DNA from: Anaeromicrobium sp.
Lineage (GTDB): Bacteria > Bacillota > Clostridia > Peptostreptococcales > Thermotaleaceae
Assembly: GCF_025210435.1 (NCBI RefSeq)
Contig: NZ_JAOART010000018.1
Location: 1 to 44,776, forward strand
DNA length: 44,776 nt
Direction of reading: 5' to 3'
Shown in pieces: positions 7,159 to 14,537 of this stretch. The position numbers and the translations under genes are program-made. Position 1 is the first letter of the stretch. Each line of letters opens with the position of its first letter. Under the pieces are notes generated by a model. It worked only from the letters and a program-made list of their open reading frames with translations, was not told the DNA's origin and made no database searches.

Positions 7159-7674
7159 GTGAAGTATAAAAAGCAAATCCCAAATATGTTTACCTTGTTA
7201 AATATGTCTTTGGGTATATTGGCCATTATATATACCTTTTCTGGTCAATACAGTAAATCAGCACTATTTATAATTGCAGCCACAATGCTCGATAGGATGG
7301 ATGGTCAGCTAGCTAGAAAACTAGATGTGGTTAGTGAGTTTGGAAAAGAGCTAGATTCTTTGTGCGATTTAATTTCTTTTGGAGTTGCACCAGCACTTTT
7401 AATGTGGAATTTAAGTTTAATAAAAATGGGAACACTAGGAATTTTAGTAACATTAATATTTGCCCTATGTGGAACAGTAAGATTAGCAAGATACAACATA
7501 ACTGAATTTGAAGGGGTGTATATGGGTATACCCATAACGGCTTGTGGTGGATTAGTTGCCTTAATGGCTCTTTACTCTACTAAATATGCCACAAATCTTA
7601 TGTTAGTATTTGGAATGATGATATTTTTATCTTATGCTATGGTTAGTAAAAAAATAAAATTAAAAAAGAGATAA
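7159..7674 (+). CDS. pssA: CDP-diacylglycerol--serine O-phosphatidyltransferase
   Basis: Membrane enzyme that makes phosphatidylserine, the precursor of phosphatidylethanolamine, from CDP-diacylglycerol and serine. The CDP-alcohol phosphotransferase motif DGxxAR(x8)GxxxDxxxD is complete: DGQLAR, eight residues, GKELDSLCD. The SFGVAPA sequence right after it is typical of PssA. About 171 residues with six predicted membrane segments match the Bacillus-type enzyme. The frame is open from a TTG at 7144, but GAGGAGG lies at 7146-7152, so the GTG at 7159 is the likely start. No phosphatidylserine decarboxylase gene is adjacent. The 243-bp gap upstream is AT-rich and includes a TTTTACTGTAAAA palindrome at 7037-7049. 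Confidence 0.9.
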   Translation: MKYKKQIPNMFTLLNMSLGILAIIYTFSGQYSKSALFIIAATMLDRMDGQLARKLDVVSEFGKELDSLCDLISFGVAPALLMWNLSLIKMGTLGILVTLIFALCGTVRLARYNITEFEGVYMGIPITACGGLVALMALYSTKYATNLMLVFGMMIFLSYAMVSKKIKLKKR

Positions 7675-7683
7675 TTTTTTAAG

Positions 7684-7702
7684 CCCACCTATTATAGGTG
7701 GG
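7684..7702 (+). terminator. Hairpin after pssA, possible terminator
   Basis: CCCACCTATTATAGGTGGG is a perfect inverted repeat 9 bp after the pssA stop. The following sequence (TATAGTTTCGTTT) is only moderately T-rich, so termination would be weak. Confidence 0.45.
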
Positions 7703-7773
7703 TATAGTTTCGTTTAAAGGGAAAGATTATGGAGATGGTTCATATATATTTAATGAAGAAAGGAACATAGTAG

Positions 7774-9126
7774 ATGAATTTACCTAAGATATATTTAGAT
7801 AAGATGAAAGAATTATTAAAGGATGAATATGATGAATTTATGGATTCATATAATTATGGAAAAATACAGGGGCTGAGGGTTAATACTTTAAAAATATCTG
7901 TGGAGGAGTTTTTGAAGATAAGTCCCTTTAAATTAGTTAAAATTCCCTGGTGCGAAACGGGATTTTATTACGAAGAAAATGAAAGGCCTGCAAAACATGC
8001 CTATTATCATGCTGGACTCTATTACATACAAGAGCCAAGTGCCATGTTATCAGCAGAAGTTTTAAAGGTAGAACCGGGAGATAGGGTACTAGATTTGTGT
8101 GCTGCTCCTGGAGGAAAAACTACCCAAATAGGAGGAAAGTTAAAGGGAGAAGGAATACTTATTACTAATGATATAAAGCATAGTAGGACAAAGGCCCTCT
8201 TAAAGAATGTGGAACTTTGCGGTATAAAAAATGCCATAGTCATTAATGGAGTCATAGAGGACTTAAACAACAGTTGTAAAAACTTTTTTAACAAGGTTTT
8301 AATAGATGCTCCCTGTTCTGGAGAAGGTATGTTTAGAAAGGATCCGTCCATGGTGAAGAGTTGGGAAAAAACTCCTACTAGTGAATATAGTAATATTCAA
8401 AAGGATATATTATCCCATGTGGATAAAGTTATGAGTGGAGATTCAAGGCTTGTTTATTCAACTTGTACCTTTTCTCCAGATGAAAACGAAGAAATAATCC
8501 ACCACTTTCTAGAGGAAAACACGGAATATGATACGATAGAGATTGAAAAAAATCATGGTCTTATGGATGGATTAAGTGAATTTGTAAGTGGTGATAAGAG
8601 GATAGAAAAATCTATTAGATTGTGGCCCCATAAGTTAAAGGGAGAAGGCCATTTTGTAGCAGTACTTAAAAAGGATAGTAATGAAGTATGGAAGGTAAAA
8701 AATAAAGATAAAAAACATAAACCATTAGAGTCCTTTAACAAGTTTGTGGAAGATAATCTCAATTGTGAAATTAATGGTGAGTTTAGAGAAATAAATGAAA
8801 ATCTATATATGGTACCTGATAATATGCCTAATTTAGCAGGTATAAGAGTAATTAGATCTGGATGGTTATTAGGTAAATATAAAAAAAATAGATTTGAACC
8901 ATCTCAGGCCTTTGCCATGGGCCTTACATGGAAAGATGCTAAGAGGGTAGTAAATTTTAGTTGTGATGATCCTAATACAATTAAGTACCTAAAGGGTGAG
9001 ACTATAAATGTGGAATCAGAGAAGGGTTGGACCCTAGTGTGTGTAGATAACTATCCAATAGGTTGGGCTAAACAAATGGGAAATACTTTAAAAAATTATT
9101 ATCCAGCTCCTTGGAGATGGATGTAG
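7774..9126 (+). CDS. RsmF/NOP2-family rRNA (cytosine-C5) methyltransferase
   Basis: SAM-dependent m5C methyltransferase of the RsmB/NOP2/Sun family, 450 residues. An N-terminal RNA-binding region (LRVNTLK near residue 35) leads to EPSAM, the SAM loop DLCAAPGGKT at 107-116, DAPCSGEGMFRKD with Cys181, and STCTF with the nucleophilic Cys231. The C-terminal part (about 300-450, ending YYPAPWRWM) corresponds to the extra PUA-like domain of RsmF-type proteins. The target is therefore probably 16S rRNA, by family. ATG at 7774 follows GAAAGGA (7757-7763). The RsuA-like gene starts 9 bp after the stop, so two RNA-modification genes form an operon. Confidence 0.88.
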   Translation: MNLPKIYLDKMKELLKDEYDEFMDSYNYGKIQGLRVNTLKISVEEFLKISPFKLVKIPWCETGFYYEENERPAKHAYYHAGLYYIQEPSAMLSAEVLKVEPGDRVLDLCAAPGGKTTQIGGKLKGEGILITNDIKHSRTKALLKNVELCGIKNAIVINGVIEDLNNSCKNFFNKVLIDAPCSGEGMFRKDPSMVKSWEKTPTSEYSNIQKDILSHVDKVMSGDSRLVYSTCTFSPDENEEIIHHFLEENTEYDTIEIEKNHGLMDGLSEFVSGDKRIEKSIRLWPHKLKGEGHFVAVLKKDSNEVWKVKNKDKKHKPLESFNKFVEDNLNCEINGEFREINENLYMVPDNMPNLAGIRVIRSGWLLGKYKKNRFEPSQAFAMGLTWKDAKRVVNFSCDDPNTIKYLKGETINVESEKGWTLVCVDNYPIGWAKQMGNTLKNYYPAPWRWM

Positions 9127-9134
9127 GAGGAGAA

Positions 9135-9860
9135 ATGTTGAAAAAACAAAGGATAGATAAGGTACTATCTAGTATAGGCTATGGAACTAGAAAGGAAATA
9201 AAGGAATATTTAAAAAGGGGATATATTACAGTTAATGGGGAAGTGATAAAACAAGGGAAAACCCATGTAAACCCCTATGAAGATGTGATAAAGGTAAATG
9301 ATGAAGAAATAAATTATAGGGAATTTGTATACATAATGTTAAATAAGCCTGGGGGAGTAATATCAGCTACCTATGACAATTTACATGAAACGGTGGTAGA
9401 TTTATTAGAAGATGAATTTAGAGTATTTGAACCATTTCCTGTGGGCAGGTTAGATAAGGATACGGAGGGACTCCTTATTATTACTAATGATGGTAAATTG
9501 TCCCATGAAGTTCTATCTCCAAAGAAACATGTACCTAAGACCTATTATGCCCATATAGATGGATATGTAAGGGATGAGCATGTGAAAAAGTTTAAAGAGG
9601 GAGTTTATATAGATGAGGACTATAAAACTCTTCCTGCGGACTTGAGGGTCTTAGAAACAGGAGATACTTCTAAAATAGAGGTTACCATATATGAAGGGAA
9701 ATTTCATCAAGTTAAGAGAATGTTTAAGGCCATTGGTATGGAAGTTGTTTATTTAAAGCGCATTCAAATGGGTAGATTAAAAATTGATGAGACTTTAGAA
9801 TTAGGCCAATATAGGGAAATAACAAAAGAAGAAATAGAGATTTTAAAGGATAGGGATTAA
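9135..9860 (+). CDS. RsuA-type rRNA pseudouridine synthase
   Basis: This enzyme converts uridine to pseudouridine in rRNA; RsuA acts on 16S position 516 and RluB/E/F relatives act on 23S. Of about 241 residues, an S4 RNA-binding domain occupies about 1-60 (RIDKVLSSIGYGTRKEI...GYITVNG). The catalytic domain follows, with GRLDKDTEGLLIITNDG and Asp107, then KFHQVKRMF. The open frame starts earlier, at 9111, inside the methyltransferase gene, but GGAGGAG at 9126-9132 points to the ATG at 9135. The stop TAA (9858-9860) is itself the left target duplication of family A copy A2. Confidence 0.88.
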   Translation: MLKKQRIDKVLSSIGYGTRKEIKEYLKRGYITVNGEVIKQGKTHVNPYEDVIKVNDEEINYREFVYIMLNKPGGVISATYDNLHETVVDLLEDEFRVFEPFPVGRLDKDTEGLLIITNDGKLSHEVLSPKKHVPKTYYAHIDGYVRDEHVKKFKEGVYIDEDYKTLPADLRVLETGDTSKIEVTIYEGKFHQVKRMFKAIGMEVVYLKRIQMGRLKIDETLELGQYREITKEEIEILKDRD

Positions 9861-10016
9861 GGTATATGAAAAAAATAAACTAGTCAGTTTCCTGAGGAAT
9901 TTGGATTATTTTCAAGGCATGGAGAGTGAGCATATTAAACATATGCAAGGGACTCCATAACGAAGAAAATAATTCAAATAACCAGTAGAATGACTAATTT
10001 ATTTTTTGAATATGCC
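9861..10016 (+). mobile_element. Family A palindromic element, copy A2
   Basis: The element is 156 bp, GGTATATGAAAA to TTGAATATGCC, flanked by TAA on both sides (9858-9860, 10017-10019). The left TAA is the stop codon of the RsuA-like gene. It fills the space between two convergent genes and, as a long hairpin, could act as a terminator in both directions. Confidence 0.8.
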
Positions 10017-10039
10017 TAATCCTTTAAAGGCTCTATTTT

Positions 10040-10867
10040 TCATTGTGATTCCTCAATATCCTTTATGGTACTCAGCTTTTCAAAAATGTCATCATGGTCC
10101 ATATCCTCCATACTATCTGTAGGAATTTCTTCTTGGGAACTTTCTAGTTCTTTAAAATCTTCTTCAACTTCTATTTCATCATCTAGAGTTGAAATGTCCA
10201 CATGAGTATCAGCGGCTAAATCGTCCTCCTCCTCATCATCATCCATATTTAAAGCTGACATGACCTTCATCATTTGGGCCATCCTTCTAATGTTATCCAC
10301 ATTTTTAAATTGTTGCTTAGAAAGCATTGGTTTTATAGTTTCAACTACTGTATTCATTTGGTCATTAAAATTAGCTGAATCTGATGTAAATACTTTTTTC
10401 AAATTTGCAATATTTTTTATGTCTCTAGCTCTGTCCATTAAAGTGACTATGTTAGATACACTTTGCATAACTTCCTTTGATTGGCTTCCTCCTAATATGT
10501 CCACAGCTTCTTTTACGAAGTTAAAATTAGTTTTATGGGTTTTGTTAGCTTCCTTTTTTGCATCGTTTAAGGAAGAAGCCTTTTCAAGGGTATCTAATAA
10601 GTAAGATACTTTGTCTATTGATTTTTGGTCAAGTATACTTGCGCGCTCCTTTTTAACCTTTGGTCTAGGTTTTCTTTTTCTACGTTCACTTCCATTATTA
10701 GATCTATTAGGACCCTTTATATTTTTATTAAATGCCATGAAAGCAAAGGGAATAAGGACCAAAGCGGCAGGATTTGAAGCAGCTATAGGAAGTAGGCGAG
10801 TTAAGCTAACTTCTTCCTGGATGGGAGCAATTAATTGGTTATTTTCCCTAGGAACAATATTGTTCAT
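10040..10867 (-). CDS. Unknown protein with basic linker and acidic tail
   Basis: No family is recognised. The 275 residues divide into four parts: a polar start; a hydrophobic stretch at about 24-47 (LLPIAASNPAALVLIPFAF) that could be a membrane segment; a strongly basic segment at 50-75 (RRKRKPRPKVKKER); and a helical middle part containing DKVSYLLDTLEKA and VDILGGSQSKEVMQSVSNIV. From about residue 210 it ends in a tail very rich in Asp and Glu. ATG at 10865-10867 follows AGGAGG. It is divergent from a small unknown gene at 11022 across about 150 bp. A charge-split architecture of this kind may mean membrane tethering with nucleic-acid or protein contact, but that is a guess. Confidence 0.7.
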   Translation of the reverse strand: MNNIVPRENNQLIAPIQEEVSLTRLLPIAASNPAALVLIPFAFMAFNKNIKGPNRSNNGSERRKRKPRPKVKKERASILDQKSIDKVSYLLDTLEKASSLNDAKKEANKTHKTNFNFVKEAVDILGGSQSKEVMQSVSNIVTLMDRARDIKNIANLKKVFTSDSANFNDQMNTVVETIKPMLSKQQFKNVDNIRRMAQMMKVMSALNMDDDEEEDDLAADTHVDISTLDDEIEVEEDFKELESSQEEIPTDSMEDMDHDDIFEKLSTIKDIEESQ

Positions 10868-11021
10868 AATAAGCCTCCTATAATAAACTCTTGATTTATC
10901 ATATGCTATAGAAGAAATTCTGTTACTAGGTTGTTATGGCATATGAAAAAATTATAAGTAATAAAAATTAAGTAAAAGTCATAAGTTGTAATGAACTTAA
11001 ATTTATTAAGGAGGCCTATTG

Positions 11022-11294
11022 ATGGATAAGAAAAAAATGCAAGCAATGATGAAAGCAATGAAGAATGCAAAGCCAGACGATGATCAAATGAAAATGCTAA
11101 GTGACTTATCTGATAAATATAAAGATAAAAGTGAAGAGGAAATCATGAAAGAATTAAAGAAGATAAAAAATAGTATGATGAAAAATACTAGCAAATATAA
11201 AAAGCAGATGAAGGCCATAGAAGAATTGAAAGGATTTTTAGATGATGAACAAAGGAAAAAATTAGAGAAGGTAATGGAACATTTAAAAGACTAA
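11022..11294 (+). CDS. Small highly charged helical protein, unknown
   Basis: The product has 90 residues, almost entirely Lys, Glu, Asp, Met and Leu, and is predicted to be helical throughout (KKKMQAMMKAMKNA near the start, DDEQRKKLEKVMEHLKD at the end). No Cys, Trp or membrane segment is present. TTG at 11019 and ATG at 11022 are both in frame after AAGGAGG (11008-11014); the ATG has the better spacing. A strong terminator follows, so the gene is its own transcription unit. The function is not recognised. It resembles small clostridial proteins of unknown role only in general composition. Confidence 0.7.
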   Translation: MDKKKMQAMMKAMKNAKPDDDQMKMLSDLSDKYKDKSEEEIMKELKKIKNSMMKNTSKYKKQMKAIEELKGFLDDEQRKKLEKVMEHLKD

Positions 11295-11298
11295 ATAA

Positions 11299-11336
11299 AA
11301 AGAGCCATGAACCCAATAAGGGTTTGTGGCTTTTTT
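11299..11336 (+). terminator. Intrinsic terminator of the small charged protein gene
   Basis: AGCCATGAACCC pairs with GGGTTTGTGGCT (two G-T wobbles) around AATAA and is followed by six T. Confidence 0.85.
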
Positions 11337-11364
11337 CAGTGGATATGCCCAATTTGGTTTTATA

Positions 11365-11895
11365 CTATCTTTTCTTTCCAGCAATGATGTAAATCATATC
11401 ATCAATAGAATGGGATGTATTTATTGTATAAGTACCTGATTTTAATTTAGAGTCCATTTTTAGTTCGGATACTCTTTTTACAAAATCACTACTATCCTTT
11501 ATTAATCCAGAGTTTTTTAAGATATTTGCAATTTTAACTCCAGGACTTCCACTAGGAATGGTTATCTTAACATCCTTAGAAACAGGTTTTGGTGGAGGAG
11601 TCTCCCTTTTAGGTTCTTCAGGAGTGATTTGGATTTCATCACTAGGAGTATTGTTTTCTTCCACTATGATAGAAGGTTCTTCTACGGGTTTTTCTATTGT
11701 TTCTTCCACTGGTTCTGTAGATAGGGTTTCAGTAACAGGTTGTTTTTCAACAGTAATTGAATTTGCCTGTTCCTTTGAAAATGCCAGAGTGTCTGTCACT
11801 TGCCATACTATGACTCCACTAACTAGGATAACTATTAGGGTGGCTACTAGTATGTCACTAATTTCATATAGTAAATCTTTTAATCTATCAATCAT
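11365..11895 (-). CDS. Membrane-anchored protein with MltG/YceG-like N-terminal domain
   Basis: The 176 residues comprise one membrane segment at about 14-34 (ILVATLIVILVSGVIVWQV), a Pro/Glu/Thr-rich linker (about 50-110), and a C-terminal domain. That domain (VKITIPSGSPGVKIANILKN..., then LKSGTYTIN) resembles the LysM-like entry region of MltG, with its typical 'I..G.....IA..L...G.I.' pattern. The transglycosylase catalytic domain that follows in full MltG (about 350 residues) is absent. It is therefore probably a cell-envelope protein that faces the wall rather than an active lytic enzyme. ATG follows AGAGGTG. The gene converges on the terminator of the small gene to its left. Confidence 0.65.
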   Translation of the reverse strand: MIDRLKDLLYEISDILVATLIVILVSGVIVWQVTDTLAFSKEQANSITVEKQPVTETLSTEPVEETIEKPVEEPSIIVEENNTPSDEIQITPEEPKRETPPPKPVSKDVKITIPSGSPGVKIANILKNSGLIKDSSDFVKRVSELKMDSKLKSGTYTINTSHSIDDMIYIIAGKKR

Positions 11896-12028
11896 CTAAG
11901 CACCTCTTTTCTCGTGTATAATAAGGATAGTTTTAGGATATCATAATAGATTGTTATTTTAAAGATAGAAATAGAAAATAATGCAAAATAACTAGGTATT
12001 ATGGCATAATATAAAAAGAGGTGAAAAA

Positions 12029-12997
12029 ATGAGAGAAATAGTTATAAAAGAAAACGAAGAAGGACAAAGGGTAGATAGATTCTTAAAAAAATATTTAAAC
12101 AAATCATCCTTAAGCTTTTTATATAAAATGATAAGAAAGAAGAATATAAAAGTAAATAATAAAAGGGTAGAAAAAAATTACATATTAAGCAAAGACGATA
12201 AGATTCAATTATATTTAAGTGAAGATACTATAGAGAAGTTCATGGAAAAAAAGGAAATATTCCATTTAAAAAGGGATTTTAAGATAGTATATGAGGATGA
12301 TAATATTCTCATTGTAAGTAAGCCAGATAATTTGTTAATCCATGAAGATAAAAGTGAAAGTAAAAATACATTAGTTAATCAAGTACTTAGTTATTTACAC
12401 GAAAAGGGAGATTATAATCCAGATAGTGAGAAGACCTTTGTACCTGCCTGTGTAAATAGACTAGACAGAAATACTAGTGGTTTAGTGATTATTGCTAAGA
12501 AATACGAATCCTTAAAAAACCTAAATGTAATGATGAGAAATAAGGATTCTATAGAAAAATACTATATTACAATTGTAAAAGGAAGTATAGTGGGAAAAAA
12601 AGAATTAAAGGGATATTTAGTAAAGAATGAAAGAAACAATAAAACTACTTTTACAAACAAAAAAGTAAATGGGGCAAAGGAAATACATACGAAATACAGT
12701 GTAATAAGAACTAATAAAAATTATAGTTTAGTACAAGTAAAGTTAATTACGGGAAGAAGTCATCAAATTAGGCTTCATTTATCCTCTAATAACACACCTA
12801 TAATAGGAGATAGAAAGTATGGAGATAAAAAAATAAATGAGGAATTTAATAAAAAGTATAAGCTCAAAAATCAATTTTTACATGCTTATAAAATAGGTGT
12901 TACCCACACTGTAGGGAGTTTAAAATATTTAGAGGGAAAGGAGTTTATAGGAGAGCTTCCTTCAAAGCTTAAGAAGATAGAAAAATCATTGTTTTAA
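12029..12997 (+). CDS. RluA-family (RluC/RluD-like) 23S rRNA pseudouridine synthase
   Basis: Isomerises uridines in 23S rRNA. The 322 residues have an N-terminal S4 domain (about 14-65, RVDRFLKKYLN...KNIKVNNKRV) and the RluA catalytic domain with CVNRLDRNTSGLVIIAK; the catalytic residue is Asp146. RSHQIRLHL lies further along, and SKPDNLLIH sits where RluC/RluD proteins have KP.G...H. RluC (positions 955/2504/2580) or a paralogue is likely. ATG at 12029 follows AGAGGTG. The HEPN gene begins 12 bp after the stop with its own GGGG ribosome-binding site, so the two are probably co-transcribed. Confidence 0.88.
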   Translation: MREIVIKENEEGQRVDRFLKKYLNKSSLSFLYKMIRKKNIKVNNKRVEKNYILSKDDKIQLYLSEDTIEKFMEKKEIFHLKRDFKIVYEDDNILIVSKPDNLLIHEDKSESKNTLVNQVLSYLHEKGDYNPDSEKTFVPACVNRLDRNTSGLVIIAKKYESLKNLNVMMRNKDSIEKYYITIVKGSIVGKKELKGYLVKNERNNKTTFTNKKVNGAKEIHTKYSVIRTNKNYSLVQVKLITGRSHQIRLHLSSNNTPIIGDRKYGDKKINEEFNKKYKLKNQFLHAYKIGVTHTVGSLKYLEGKEFIGELPSKLKKIEKSLF

Positions 12998-13009
12998 CGG
13001 GGGGACATT

Positions 13010-13816
13010 ATGGATTTATCAGACAACAGAATAATAATGGAAAGACTTATTGAAAGATATGATTATGGAGGGGCTATAGAAATGATGGAAATAGAAGGGA
13101 TTCTAAACCATAAGGCCCTAAATATATTATATTCATGTAAACATAGGTTGAATTTTGATTTTAAATCTGCAATGGAAGAAATAGAGAAGATTAAGCCAAA
13201 TTCTAGGGATAAAACTATTAAAACCTTAGAAGCCTATATAAAGTTATTAGAATATGGTAGTGCAGAAGAAATCTTTTCAGAGTTGATAGAAAATACTAAA
13301 ATACAGCTTTTAAGTAGTAGATATATAGATTTTTTAAGTAGAGTATATAGATTAAAGGAAGCCATATTAAAATATATATTCATAGTTAATCATACGGGAA
13401 AAGATAAATTTTCTTTCATGGATGAGGGAGTTCAGAAAAAAGCCATATTAAAAATATTGAAAAAAAGATATAAGATATATAATCCTAATTTAAGTTTAGG
13501 AGTAACTCAATATATAAATAAGCACTTATATTCAGATAAAAGATATGTGAAGGTTTTGAGTATTTTAAATTCAACTAAGATGAATAATATTATAGAATTA
13601 AGACATAACAGCATATCTGGACATGGTTTTTTTGGAGTAAGTAGACATTTGTTAAATGATATATATGGAGATCCCTTCGAAGTTATAGATGATTTCATAT
13701 ATATATTAGATTTATTAAATGTAAGGATATATAAAAACCAATTTCATAGGGTAAATAGATATTTAATCAATGAAATAGAAATAGATATGTATTATAATTG
13801 TTTAAGGGCTAAATAA
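13010..13816 (+). CDS. Stand-alone HEPN-domain protein, Csx/Csm6-like putative ribonuclease
   Basis: The 268 residues resemble the C-terminal half of CRISPR-associated CARF-HEPN proteins of the Csm6/TIGR02710 type. Near the start RYDYGGAIEMME looks like the opening of that helical region. At 196-209, ELRHNSISGHGFFG carries the HEPN R-x6-H motif (R198, H205) in its usual 'ELRN.SI.aHG' setting. In known members these residues cut single-stranded RNA. The CARF ligand-sensing domain expected before it is absent: the ATG at 13010 is the first start after the RluA-family stop. No CRISPR array or cas gene is visible. It lies between an rRNA pseudouridine synthase and signal peptidase, so its RNA target and trigger are unknown. 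The family call rests on motif reading, not a search. Confidence 0.6.
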   Translation: MDLSDNRIIMERLIERYDYGGAIEMMEIEGILNHKALNILYSCKHRLNFDFKSAMEEIEKIKPNSRDKTIKTLEAYIKLLEYGSAEEIFSELIENTKIQLLSSRYIDFLSRVYRLKEAILKYIFIVNHTGKDKFSFMDEGVQKKAILKILKKRYKIYNPNLSLGVTQYINKHLYSDKRYVKVLSILNSTKMNNIIELRHNSISGHGFFGVSRHLLNDIYGDPFEVIDDFIYILDLLNVRIYKNQFHRVNRYLINEIEIDMYYNCLRAK

Positions 13817-13861
13817 GTGCTAAAATTAATATGGAAATGATTTTCAGAGGAGATGGGGAAT

Positions 13862-14383
13862 TTGAGAGAAGAAATATATGAATGGTTAAAGACAATTGTC
13901 ATTGCAGTTGTTATAGCTATGGTAATAACAGCCTTTGTAAGACCTACTTTGGTGAAAGGATATTCCATGTACCCTACTTTGAATCCATATAATTATTTAA
14001 TAATAAATAAAGTTCCATATATGATTCATAATCCTGAAAAGGGGGACATTGTAGTTTTTAAGTCCCACTTAAAAACGGATAGGGGTGGAGAGAAGGACTT
14101 AATTAAGAGGGTTATAGCTGTAGAGGGTGATCACATAGCTGTTACAGATGGAAAAGTAAGTGTAAATGGAGAAATCCTAGATGAAAACTATATAAATGGA
14201 GAATATACATCTGGTGAAATTGACCTAACTGTACCAAAAGAGACCATATTTGTAATGGGGGATAATAGGGAAAATAGTTTAGATAGTAGGGATGAACGAG
14301 TAGGATTTGTACCAATAGATACGGTAAGGGGAAAGGTTTTAGTTCGGTTGTATCCTTTTAACAAAATAGGAACAGTGAAGTAG
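13862..14383 (+). CDS. lepB: Signal peptidase I
   Basis: Membrane serine protease that removes signal peptides from exported proteins. An N-terminal membrane segment (TIVIAVVIAMVITAFV) is followed by GYSMYPTL with the catalytic Ser, and KRVIAVEGD with the general-base Lys (Ser38 and Lys85 if counted from the ATG at 13853). The MGDNRENSLDSR box is also present. At about 174 residues it is of the Gram-positive SipS type. The ATG at 13853 directly abuts AGAGGAG (13846-13852), so initiation at TTG 13862 is more likely; the product differs by three residues. It is 36 bp after the HEPN gene, and a terminator follows. Confidence 0.93.
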   Translation: MREEIYEWLKTIVIAVVIAMVITAFVRPTLVKGYSMYPTLNPYNYLIINKVPYMIHNPEKGDIVVFKSHLKTDRGGEKDLIKRVIAVEGDHIAVTDGKVSVNGEILDENYINGEYTSGEIDLTVPKETIFVMGDNRENSLDSRDERVGFVPIDTVRGKVLVRLYPFNKIGTVK

Positions 14384-14390
14384 TATAAGG

Positions 14391-14426
14391 GATGTGACTT
14401 GGTATAATCCACTGTCACATCTTTTT
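14391..14426 (+). terminator. Intrinsic terminator after signal peptidase gene
   Basis: GATGTGAC and GTCACATC form a perfect 8-bp stem and are followed by TTTTT. It closes the run that begins with the RluA-family gene. Confidence 0.8.
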
Positions 14427-14537
14427 AATATGGATCTATAAAGAAAAAAATATAATAAAAAAATTAAAATTATAATTTTATGTCATGTTATTTTGGGTAT
14501 AATACATATAATTGACTAAAAAGTGGGGGATGTATAA

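Noticed and set aside
10938-11350. GGCATATGAAAAAAT at 10938 and GATATGCC near 11350 as the two ends of a larger family A element carrying the small gene
   Set aside because: The flanks are TAT and CAA, not a TWA duplication, and the right end matches poorly. A solo end relic remains possible.
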